NCBI GenBank assembly: GCA_964491605.1
Contig: CAZBGY010000034.1
Location: 1-5,553 of the forward strand
Direction: 5' to 3'
Origin: DRYS01 sp964491605
Lineage (GTDB): Archaea > Thermoproteota > CALKCG01 > B24 > DRYS01
DNA length: 5,553 nt
The notes under the pieces are model-generated. The model saw only the letters and a list, made by a program, of their open reading frames with translations, did no database searches and had not been told where the DNA came from. A program made the position numbers and the translations under genes. Shown piece after piece: positions 1 to 5,492 of this stretch. The first letter of the stretch is position 1. Every line of letters starts with the position of its first letter.

Positions 1-701
1 TGGTCGAGATAAAAGATGTTAGACCGACGATAGGGCAGGGAGCGATATACTCCTCAGAATTCAGCGAGAGGTATCTCACGGAGGTCCCCATACTGAAGTT
101 TGTAGGTGGATCCTTCCCACGTAAGACGGAGATATGTAGGATCGAGAATGGCTTAGTCTTCTTTAAAGGCTTAAGGATTCCTTACAAGCCGATGATCGGT
201 ACGATAGGAACCGCCCCCCACCCAGAGGTTGAATGTATATCTTCAAGTATTCTTCCCGGAAGGCATGGTGGGAACATGGATCTACCAGATATCTGTCCAG
301 GAAGCATAGTAAGCCTACCGGTATTCTATGATGGAGCATTACTCTATATCGGTGATACGCATGCAGTGCAAGGCGATGGCGAAATCCTCGGTACAGCAGT
401 CGAGATGCCTGCTGAAATAATACTCGAAATCGATGTTTCAGAGGAAAGCCTAGAATGGCCGAGAATAGAGAATGAGGATGAAGTAATGTATGTCGTGACG
501 ACGAGTGCTGGAAGAAGCTTCGAAGATGCTGTGAGAATAGCCTTCCTGAATCTAGCATCCTGGATCGAGAGAAGATACGGTGTAAATAAGTTGGATGCCT
601 TAATGCTATGCTCATTAATCGGTAGGATTAGGGTTGGAAACCTATGGACCGTCGCGGCGAAGATCGAGAAGAAGTATCTGGAGGAAGCCGCTAGGCTATA
701 A
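1..701 (+). CDS. Acetamidase/formamidase family protein, C-terminal part (5' end outside window)
   Basis: The frame is open from the left edge (first whole codon at 3) to TAA at 699-701, giving 232 residues; the N-terminus, probably some 60-90 residues, is missing. Family members hydrolyse small amides such as formamide or acetamide to ammonia and the acid, normally in the cytoplasm. Family hallmarks are visible: MIGTIGTAP (residues 64-72 of the visible part), HGGNMD (88-93), the stretch GSIVSLPV followed by GALLYIGD (100-118), and DTHAVQGDGE (118-127), whose Asp and His fit the metal/active-site region of the FmdA/AmdA fold. The C-terminal TSAGRSFEDAVRIAF region is also typical. No frameshift is seen. 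The gene converges on the DUF134 gene with 40 bp between. The family call is secure; the exact substrate is not, because archaeal members are mostly untested. Confidence 0.9.
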   Translation, partial: VEIKDVRPTIGQGAIYSSEFSERYLTEVPILKFVGGSFPRKTEICRIENGLVFFKGLRIPYKPMIGTIGTAPHPEVECISSSILPGRHGGNMDLPDICPGSIVSLPVFYDGALLYIGDTHAVQGDGEILGTAVEMPAEIILEIDVSEESLEWPRIENEDEVMYVVTTSAGRSFEDAVRIAFLNLASWIERRYGVNKLDALMLCSLIGRIRVGNLWTVAAKIEKKYLEEAARL

Positions 702-741
702 TCTGCATGGCTATATCTGGTTTAAGGATAGCTACATAGCT

Positions 742-1044
742 TCAGCTTTTCTGTATCTGTATAGCTCTCCCCTCGGAGAGGGCTTGCGCTACCTTATATC
801 TAGCACTTTGAAGAAGCCTCCATACCGTCCCTCTGGAGACCCCCATCTCCCTTGCGGCTTCCTCCTGCGATAAACCTTCGAAATCGACTAATCTGAGAGC
901 TTCAAGCTCAGCTATATCTAGGAGTATAGGTTCCAGCGTACTCGGCGGGGTTGGTGTAAAGCTATCCACCGGTGGTATAATCCTTACGATTATAGGCTTC
1001 GGCCATCTGCCTCTCCTTCCATATCTCGATCTGTGACGCCACAC
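742..1044 (-). CDS. DUF134/UPF0251 family helix-turn-helix DNA-binding protein
   Basis: A 100-residue protein whose length matches this family of predicted DNA-binding proteins. The N-terminus is basic (WRHRSRYGRRGRWPKP, residues 2-17) and is followed by a Pro-rich stretch and the family motif ELEALRLVDFEGLSQEEAAREMGVSRGTVWRLLQ (46-79, key residues). Residues 58-89 form a helix-turn-helix resembling sigma-70 region 4, and the C-terminus ends ALSEGRAIQI as in relatives. The start is GTG at 1044-1042. The frame stays open for 40 codons upstream but contains no ATG, GTG or TTG, and GAGG lies 5 nt before the GTG. Many relatives have a Cys near the N-terminus; this one has no Cys at all, so a metal or redox role is unlikely. 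It is probably a small transcription regulator whose target is unknown; autoregulation of the divergent region is only an inference. It converges on the amidase gene and diverges from the coiled-coil gene. Confidence 0.87.
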   Translation of the reverse strand: MWRHRSRYGRRGRWPKPIIVRIIPPVDSFTPTPPSTLEPILLDIAELEALRLVDFEGLSQEEAAREMGVSRGTVWRLLQSARYKVAQALSEGRAIQIQKS

Positions 1045-1068
1045 ATCTTCCTCTGATTCTAGATCCTT

Positions 1069-1078
1069 AGATATATCT
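1069..1078 (-). promoter_or_regulatory. Probable TATA box of the DUF134 gene
   Basis: AGATATATCT (a perfect 10-bp palindrome) has its TATAT core about 31 bp upstream of the GTG at 1044. That is the usual archaeal TATA-to-start distance for a leaderless or near-leaderless mRNA. A GAGG just before the start could also serve ribosome binding. The assignment rests on sequence and spacing only. Confidence 0.45.
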
Positions 1079-1136
1079 GTTTCGAAGCTGGAAGTCGCGA
1101 GTATCGATCCTAACAGTCCTAGATGATAGTGTAAGC

Positions 1137-1147
1137 GGTATATAAGG
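1137..1147. promoter_or_regulatory. Strong TATA-like element in the divergent region, target unclear
   Basis: GGTATATAAGG contains TATATAA, the best TATA match in the 1045-1255 intergenic region. Because TATATA is symmetric it could work either way. On the plus strand it would give a leader of roughly 85-90 nt before the coiled-coil gene. On the minus strand it would give a leader of roughly 70 nt before the DUF134 gene. Both genes have a closer candidate, so this may be an alternative promoter or may drive a small RNA. Confidence 0.35.
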
Positions 1148-1211
1148 CTGTGAGGAGGGTTCGACTACTATAGGTGAATCATAGCTAGGTTTGGTTAGGT
1201 TTAACATCAGC

Positions 1212-1227
1212 TTTAAGCTTAAATATT
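1212..1227 (+). promoter_or_regulatory. TATA box of the coiled-coil gene within a 12-bp palindrome
   Basis: TTAAATATT (1219-1227) lies about 35 bp before the ATG at 1256, so transcription should begin at or just before the start codon. No Shine-Dalgarno sequence is seen between them, consistent with a leaderless mRNA. The TATA element overlaps TTTAAGCTTAAA (1212-1223), a perfect 12-bp palindrome that could be an operator, although such AT-rich palindromes also occur by chance. Confidence 0.55.
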
Positions 1228-1255
1228 TCGGGTAGGTCTTCTATTTTTGATCTGG

Positions 1256-2305
1256 ATGGAGAATTTGAAGAAAGAGTTTCTAGAGCTTCTGGATAGGGAT
1301 TTAGAGTTTCGTTACGCTATCGCCGGCTACTTAGGATTATCTGAGATACTGAAGAGGCTCGACTCTATAGTAGGGGAGCAGACTAAGGTATGGGTGGAGA
1401 TATCTAAGGTTTGGGAGGAGGTTAAAGCATTAAGAGAGGAGCAGGGGAAGATTTGGGCTGAGATAAACAAGGTATGGAGTGAGATATCTAGAGTTTGGGA
1501 GGAGATTAAAGCTTTGAGAGAGGGGCAGAACAGGTTATGGGAGGAGGTGAAGGATCTAAGAGAAGGTCAGAATAGGCTATGGGAGGAGCTTACTAAGCTC
1601 AGAGAGGATATGATCGAAGGCTTCAGGAGGCATGATGAAGAGATAGCTAAACTTAGACAGGATATGATCGAGGGATTCAGGAGGCATGACGAGGAGATAG
1701 CTAGGCTTAGACTGGATATGATGAATGGATTCAAAAGGCATGATGAGATACTGATGATGCATGCACAGGAGATAGTTAAGCTTAGAGAGGATATGGTAGC
1801 CGGGTTTAAGAGGCATGATGAGGAGATAGCTAGGCTTAGACAGGATATGATGGAGGGGTTCAGGAGACATGATGAGGAGCTCGCTAAGCTTAGGAGCGAT
1901 ATGATCGAGGGATTCAACCTTCTTAAAAGGCATCTCGATGCTTTGGGTGCTAGGTGGGGTATAATGGCTGAGGAGGCTTTTAGGGAGGGGCTTAGAGGAT
2001 TAATCGAGAGGGAGCTGGGCTTCAGGGTTGAGAGGTGGGTATCATATGATGATGAGGGTATGGTCTTCGGTTATCCGAGTAGAGTCGAGGTCGATATAGC
2101 TGTTAAGGATGAGAGGCTATTATTGGTTGAAGTTTCATCGCATATCAGGGCTTCGGATGTGCATGAGTTTAAGAGGAAGGCTGAGCTATATGAGAGGAAG
2201 ACTGGTAGAAAGCCGGATAGACTCATCATCATAACACCATACGCGGATGGGAAAGCATTGGAAACGGCTGAGAAGTTTGATATAGAAGTCTACACGAAAG
2301 TTTAA
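1256..2305 (+). CDS. Coiled-coil protein with C-terminal PD-(D/E)XK-like domain (DUF3782 type)
   Basis: A 349-residue protein from ATG 1256. TTG at 1247 would add three residues, but the ATG fits the TATA spacing better. Residues 1-40 are a helical head. Residues 45-116 are a heptad coil with Trp at 46, 53, 67, 74, 81, 95 and 109, and residues 114-228 are an 18-residue repeat rich in DMIEGFRRHDEEIA. Residues about 229-349 resemble a PD-(D/E)XK nuclease fold: helix AEEAFREGLRGLIERELGF, then RVEVDIAV with D280, LLLVEVSS with E292, and a closing strand RLIIITPY. The usual motif Lys is Ser294 here, so catalysis is doubtful. No signal peptide or membrane segment is seen, so it is probably cytoplasmic. 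Archaeal relatives of this type have no settled function; DNA binding, DNA processing or scaffolding are all possible. The membrane-protein pair starts 28 bp after its stop codon. Confidence 0.85.
   Translation: MENLKKEFLELLDRDLEFRYAIAGYLGLSEILKRLDSIVGEQTKVWVEISKVWEEVKALREEQGKIWAEINKVWSEISRVWEEIKALREGQNRLWEEVKDLREGQNRLWEELTKLREDMIEGFRRHDEEIAKLRQDMIEGFRRHDEEIARLRLDMMNGFKRHDEILMMHAQEIVKLREDMVAGFKRHDEEIARLRQDMMEGFRRHDEELAKLRSDMIEGFNLLKRHLDALGARWGIMAEEAFREGLRGLIERELGFRVERWVSYDDEGMVFGYPSRVEVDIAVKDERLLLVEVSSHIRASDVHEFKRKAELYERKTGRKPDRLIIITPYADGKALETAEKFDIEVYTKV
1388..1603 (+). repeat. Tryptophan-heptad coil repeats (28- and 14-residue units)
   Basis: This region encodes residues 45-116 of the coiled-coil protein. 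A 28-residue pattern (VW...VW...ALRE.Q) occurs at residues 45-72 and 73-100, followed by 14-residue units LREGQNRLWEE at 87-100 and 101-114. Every seventh residue from 46 to 116 is either Trp (46, 53, 67, 74, 81, 95, 109) or Arg (60, 88, 102, 116). The preceding residue is always V, I or L. Confidence 0.85.
1595..1939 (+). repeat. Tandem 54-bp repeat encoding an 18-residue helical unit
   Basis: There are six in-frame units of the pattern [K/R]LRxDMxxGF[R/K]RHDEE[I/L]A, starting at 1595, 1649, 1703, 1778, 1832 and 1886. The third unit is 75 bp (25 residues), being lengthened by exactly seven residues. The last unit diverges after GF into the linker of the nuclease-like domain. The repeats are similar but not identical at DNA level, so the expansion is not recent. 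Confidence 0.88.
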
Positions 2306-2309
2306 TTTC
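2301..2309 (+). promoter_or_regulatory. Weak TATA-like element before the small membrane-protein gene
   Basis: TTTAATTTC overlaps the stop codon of the coiled-coil gene and lies about 30 bp before the ATG at 2334. No Shine-Dalgarno sequence precedes that ATG. The spacing would suit an internal leaderless start, but the match to a TATA box is poor and read-through from upstream is equally possible. Confidence 0.25.
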
Positions 2310-2333
2310 AATCTTCTATGTATAAGTGTATGG

Positions 2334-2660
2334 ATGGGGTTGAGATTCTTCATGGATATTAATCATCCTAGATTCTTAACATCTCTATCGATTCTTCTCC
2401 TAGCCTCAAATATACTTACCTTCACCTACTTCTACATCGATAACGTTAGACTTAGAGAGGCTATAGAGAGGGAGCGTTCACTATACGAGGAGGCTGTAGA
2501 ATCGTATAGGAGGATGCTGGATAGCTATACCGTATTGAATAGGAGCTACTACGAAGCTCTTGAGATGAATAGGAGGTTGGAGGAGTTTTTAATGTATTTT
2601 CAAGGTAAGCTTATCGTTCCATACAATTATACGGTTATATTGGAGGCTGGAGCACCGTGA
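2334..2660 (+). CDS. Small membrane-anchored helical protein, paralogue of the next gene's N-terminus
   Basis: A 108-residue protein of no recognised family. Basic residues R4, H11 and R13 precede one hydrophobic segment (about 14-35), then a charged, probably coiled-coil stalk runs to about residue 90, ending PYNYT and a short tail. The charge pattern suggests N-in, C-out topology. Two N-glycosylation sequons, N69-R-S and N98-Y-T, lie on the presumed outer side. Residues 25-93 align without gaps to residues 16-84 of the next protein with 32 identities in 69, and PYNYT follows in both after a one-residue shift. It therefore looks like a duplicate of the anchor and stalk without the catalytic domain. 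The reading frame is clean, so it is probably a real protein rather than a remnant. Its TGA lies inside the next gene's GTGA, implying coupled translation. The start is ATG 2334; ATG 2352 is possible but would lose the basic N-terminus. Confidence 0.75.
   Translation: MGLRFFMDINHPRFLTSLSILLLASNILTFTYFYIDNVRLREAIERERSLYEEAVESYRRMLDSYTVLNRSYYEALEMNRRLEEFLMYFQGKLIVPYNYTVILEAGAP
2642..2652 (+). promoter_or_regulatory. Shine-Dalgarno motifs for the transglutaminase-like gene
   Basis: GGAGG (2642-2646) and GGAG (2649-2652) lie inside the end of the small membrane-protein gene, 10 and 4 bases before GTG 2657. This is the clearest ribosome-binding signal in the window apart from that of the DUF134 gene. 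It fits internal, coupled translation of the second gene, in contrast to the leaderless starts nearby. Confidence 0.5.
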
Positions 2661-3661
2661 GGATGAGCTTCCAGATACTGCTTCTCTCCATACTAGCTCT
2701 ATCCAATATCCTTGTACTAGCATACTTCTCCATCGAGAATCGGAGGCTTGAAGCTATCCTACATAGGGAGCATAGTCTTTACGCCCGTACAGTTCCACGC
2801 TACTGGAAGCTGGAGGATGTTATCAGAGAGTTGAATCGTAGCTACTACGAGGTGGTTGAAGCGAATAGAGGGTTGGAGGATCTTCTGAACGATATTCTAA
2901 GTAGGCTTAGATCGATTCCATACAACTATACCCTTATATCGTTCAAGGAATTTTCAGGTAGATTCCTATTCGCTTACACAGAGGAGATGAAGGATTTCGT
3001 ACTCAACCTAACAGGGGGGTGGGATGGTAGCGATAACGATTTCCGATCCGATCTCTACAGGATATATATGGGGTGGCGTAGCATCTTCGCATACATGTTT
3101 CCACCACCATACGAGGTTTACCTACCGCTAATCAATATAGGCTCATGGAGCTACGCCTGCACATACTACTACTGCTACGATCCGCTAACCAACGAGTCTA
3201 CATGGTGCCGCGATGAGTATCTTAGAGAGGTTTCAAGCTACGATATAGTATCGACACCTATATCCGGTGCATCGATAAGCTTCCGGTATAGGCAGGGGGG
3301 CTGCTGGGATTTCGCAGTCGTACTGGTAAGCCTATACTACGCATACTACGATATCGCCGGGAGGAGTCTACCGACCGCGTACATCTCCATAGGAGCTGAG
3401 GATGTCGGGGAATTCAGCCACGCCTGTGTATTAGTGAAGCTTGAAGGCGATAGGGTTGCTATACTGGATTGGGAGCCTATAACGGTGAGCGATGGTATGA
3501 TAGAATTCCTACCATTCGATCTCGCTAGACAGCTACATAGCAGATACTGGTGGGGTTGGAGTATACTCTATAAGGGCTTCATGATGGGTAGACCCTATCG
3601 ATACGGCTTCTTCGAATCTAACGAGGAATTCTATAGATGGCTAGTGGAAGCGTTGAGTTAA
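2657..3661 (+). CDS. Membrane-anchored protein with transglutaminase-like (Cys-His-Asp) domain
   Basis: A 334-residue protein. Residues 5-26 form a hydrophobic anchor or uncleaved signal, about 27-86 a helical stalk, and 95-334 a globular domain rich in Tyr and Trp. The stretch QGGCWDFAVVLVSLYYAY (C216), then SHACVLV (H255) and ILDWEP (D271), has the order, spacing and strand context of the transglutaminase-like/papain-fold triad. That superfamily includes proteases and amide-modifying enzymes; the substrate here is unknown. Four sequons (N60, N90, N117, N179) and a Cys cluster (C168, C173, C184) that could form a disulfide suggest the domain is outside the cell. The start is GTG 2657, with GGAG four bases upstream and GGAGG ten bases upstream; ATG 2663 is the alternative. 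It overlaps the previous gene by 4 bp (GTGA). Family membership is inferred from motifs, as overall similarity cannot be tested here. Confidence 0.8.
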   Translation: MRMSFQILLLSILALSNILVLAYFSIENRRLEAILHREHSLYARTVPRYWKLEDVIRELNRSYYEVVEANRGLEDLLNDILSRLRSIPYNYTLISFKEFSGRFLFAYTEEMKDFVLNLTGGWDGSDNDFRSDLYRIYMGWRSIFAYMFPPPYEVYLPLINIGSWSYACTYYYCYDPLTNESTWCRDEYLREVSSYDIVSTPISGASISFRYRQGGCWDFAVVLVSLYYAYYDIAGRSLPTAYISIGAEDVGEFSHACVLVKLEGDRVAILDWEPITVSDGMIEFLPFDLARQLHSRYWWGWSILYKGFMMGRPYRYGFFESNEEFYRWLVEALS

Positions 3662-3677
3662 GGCTCCAGCCCACATA

Positions 3678-3696
3678 TAGGTTTAACCTTTAAATC
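3678..3696 (+). promoter_or_regulatory. cysS promoter: TATA box beside a short palindrome
   Basis: CTTTAAATC (3688-3696) is a good TATA box about 32 bp before the ATG at 3724, so transcription should start close to the ATG. No Shine-Dalgarno sequence is present, pointing to a leaderless mRNA. Directly upstream and touching it is AGGTTTAACCT (3679-3689), a palindrome with a central T. The 10-mer TAGGTTTAAC (3678-3687) also occurs at 1196-1205 upstream of the coiled-coil gene. Confidence 0.6.
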
Positions 3697-3723
3697 TACG
3701 TCTATCGCTACCCATTTAGCTCG

Positions 3724-5175
3724 ATGGTTATTAGAGTGTATAACTCGCTTAGTAGGGTTAAAGAGGTTTTCGAGCCTCTCCATGAGGGTTGGGTAGGCAT
3801 CTACGTATGCGGTCCGACAGTCTACGATTGGACTCATCTAGGTCATGCTAGGACGTATGTAGCTTTCGATGCTATAGTTAGATGGCTCGAGTATAGAGGC
3901 TACAAAGTCTTCTACATACAGAATATAACCGATGTAGGTCATCTAGCCGAGACTGGTGAAGATAAGGTTGTAGGTAGAGCTGTGAGGGAGAGGATCGAGC
4001 CTATGGCTCTCGTAGAATTCTATATGCGTGAATACTTCAGGGATATGGATGCACTCGGTGTTAGGAGACCTGATGTTTCTCCTAGGGCTACAGGTCATAT
4101 AATCGATATGATAGAAGCTATCAAGAAGCTTATAGAGAAAGGTTACGCGTACGAGGTTGATGGTAACGTATTCTTCGATACATCCAAGCTTCAGGATTAC
4201 GGTAAGCTATCCAGAGTTAAACCTGAGGAGATGATAGCAGGTGCGAGGATCGATGTACACCCAGGTAAGAGGGATCCTAGGGATTTCGCTCTATGGAAGA
4301 AAGCCGGGAGGGATTACCCGTTGAAGTGGGCTAGCCCATGGGGGTACGGATTCCCAGGATGGCATATCGAATGCACTGTTATGGCTATGAGGTATCTAGG
4401 CGAACAGATAGATATACACGGCGGAGCTATCGATCTAATATTCCCCCACCACGAGAATGAGATAGCTCAAGCAGAAGCTCTAACCGGTAGGAAGCCTTTC
4501 GTAAAGTACTGGATGCATACAGGATTGCTAACGGTTAACGGTGAGAAGATGGCTAAAAGCCTAGGGAACTACGTTAGGGTTAGGGATGTACTACAAGAGT
4601 TCAGCCCCGAAGCAGTTAGGCTATTCATACTATCGGCGCACTATAGGAGTCAGCTAGATTATAGGAGGGAGAAGATGGAGGAGGCAGAAGCATCCGTAAA
4701 GAGGTTGATAGGTATACTCGAGAGGATCGAGGATGCATCCGCGGAGAAGAGCTACGAAGGATCATCATCCATGGAGGAGAGGAGTCTACTCGAAGAGTTG
4801 AGGAGGCTATCGATAGAGTTCGATAAGGCTATGGATGACGATTTCAATACAGCCGAAGCGTTAAGCCATCTATACGCTATGAGTAGAGTAGTGAATAGGA
4901 TGCTAGATCTGCCACGTATAAATAGATCCATACTAGAGGAGTCACGCGATATATTCTCGACTAAACTCAGAGTACTAGGACTACCAGATAAACCACCTAG
5001 AAGAAGAGCCTCAGATAAACTCCTAGAAGAACTATTAAAGATTATAGTCGATATAAGAAGCGAAGCTAGGAGGAGGAAGGATTACGCTACAGCAGATGAG
5101 ATAAGGAGGAGACTCGCACTGATAGGGATAAGACTCGAAGATCTACCAGATAAGACGATATGGCGGCTCGAATAG
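3724..5175 (+). CDS. cysS: Cysteinyl-tRNA synthetase
   Basis: A complete class I aminoacyl-tRNA synthetase of 483 residues, normal for the family. It joins cysteine to tRNA-Cys using ATP, in the cytoplasm. The HIGH motif is HLGH at residues 38-41 within CGPTVYDWTHLGHAR, and the KMSKS motif is KMAKS at 275-279. The zinc ligands that select cysteine are all present: C29, C217 (in GWHIECTVMA), H242 and E246 (in PHHENEIAQ). The sequences KRDPRDFALWK (182-192), DDDFNTAEAL in the helical domain, and the terminal KDYATADEIRRRL...GI.LED are typical. The ATG start is set by the VIRVYNSLSR N-terminus and by the TATA spacing. It has its own promoter, so it is probably a single-gene unit. A working CysRS means this organism can charge tRNA-Cys directly, without relying on the SepRS/SepCysS route. 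No abnormal residues are seen. Confidence 0.98.
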   Translation: MVIRVYNSLSRVKEVFEPLHEGWVGIYVCGPTVYDWTHLGHARTYVAFDAIVRWLEYRGYKVFYIQNITDVGHLAETGEDKVVGRAVRERIEPMALVEFYMREYFRDMDALGVRRPDVSPRATGHIIDMIEAIKKLIEKGYAYEVDGNVFFDTSKLQDYGKLSRVKPEEMIAGARIDVHPGKRDPRDFALWKKAGRDYPLKWASPWGYGFPGWHIECTVMAMRYLGEQIDIHGGAIDLIFPHHENEIAQAEALTGRKPFVKYWMHTGLLTVNGEKMAKSLGNYVRVRDVLQEFSPEAVRLFILSAHYRSQLDYRREKMEEAEASVKRLIGILERIEDASAEKSYEGSSSMEERSLLEELRRLSIEFDKAMDDDFNTAEALSHLYAMSRVVNRMLDLPRINRSILEESRDIFSTKLRVLGLPDKPPRRRASDKLLEELLKIIVDIRSEARRRKDYATADEIRRRLALIGIRLEDLPDKTIWRLE

Positions 5176-5332
5176 ATAACCCCTATACCACTAGGATAAA
5201 GGGAGATAAACAGGTAGCCCAACCCGCTTCCAAGCTAACACCACACCCACCCCATCCATAGATAATCCTTTCAACCCCCTCCTTAGATACATCAAGAAGC
5301 ACATGTAATCAATATGCATACGATAAAACACA

Positions 5333-5350
5333 TCATCCCATGGGGGATGA
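5333..5350. repeat. Inverted repeat TCATCCC/GGGATGA
   Basis: TCATCCC (5333-5339) and GGGATGA (5344-5350) are perfect 7-bp complements separated by ATGG. It could fold as a short hairpin in RNA or serve as a protein-binding site. There is no following T-tract, so it is not an intrinsic terminator of the bacterial kind. Confidence 0.6.
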
Positions 5351-5422
5351 AAGCTCATATCCATCCTATTTCAATCATCTAACGGTGAATGATTTCATAG
5401 ATTTCGATTTTCAATTCTCCTA

Positions 5423-5436
5423 TCAGATGCATCTGA
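5423..5436. repeat. Perfect 14-bp palindrome
   Basis: TCAGATGCATCTGA is fully self-complementary, with no mismatch and no spacer. It lies about 105 bp before the presumed start of the gene at the right edge. A dimeric regulator could bind it. No AT-rich bias explains it, since it contains six G or C bases. Confidence 0.65.
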
Positions 5437-5440
5437 ATCA

Positions 5441-5460
5441 ATCCATAGGTTATCCATAGG
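5441..5460. repeat. Tandem direct repeat ATCCATAGG
   Basis: ATCCATAGG occurs at 5441-5449 and again at 5452-5460, an 11-bp phase (one helical turn). The related ATCCATAG is at 5254-5261, and further ATCCAT copies are at 5359 and 5513, with the reverse form at 5494-5499. Confidence 0.65.
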
Positions 5461-5492
5461 GGGAGGGATGGGGTTTTTCTGATAGTCTGTTT

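Noticed and set aside
163..615. 150-codon open frame on the minus strand
   Set aside because: It lies wholly opposite the well-supported amidase gene, is a low-complexity His/Ser/Arg-rich sequence, and has no family likeness.
765..780. Hairpin CTCTCC/GGAGAG as a terminator between the convergent genes
   Set aside because: It lies inside the DUF134 coding sequence, lacks a T-tract, and archaeal termination does not usually depend on hairpins.
634..873. 79-codon open frame on the plus strand
   Set aside because: It overlaps the end of the amidase gene and runs antisense through the DUF134 gene. Its sequence has no protein-like pattern, and both overlapped genes are secure.
1155..1175. GGTTCGA resembling the T-arm of a tRNA
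   Set aside because: The flanking bases GAGGG and ACTAT cannot pair as a T-stem, and no acceptor or anticodon arm is seen around it.
1567..1933. Two overlapping minus-strand open frames with repetitive Ser/Leu/Ile-rich or Pro/His-rich products
   Set aside because: They are the complement of the 54-bp repeats in the coiled-coil gene. The repeat structure keeps the opposite frames open and explains their apparent repeats.
5373..5394. Inverted repeat AATCAT/ATGATT
   Set aside because: It has only six AT-rich base pairs with a 10-nt spacer, easily expected by chance.
5385..5436. Possible C/D-box guide RNA (GTGAATGA ... CTGA)
   Set aside because: The box C candidate has an extra base, no internal D'/C' pair is present, and there is no terminal stem.
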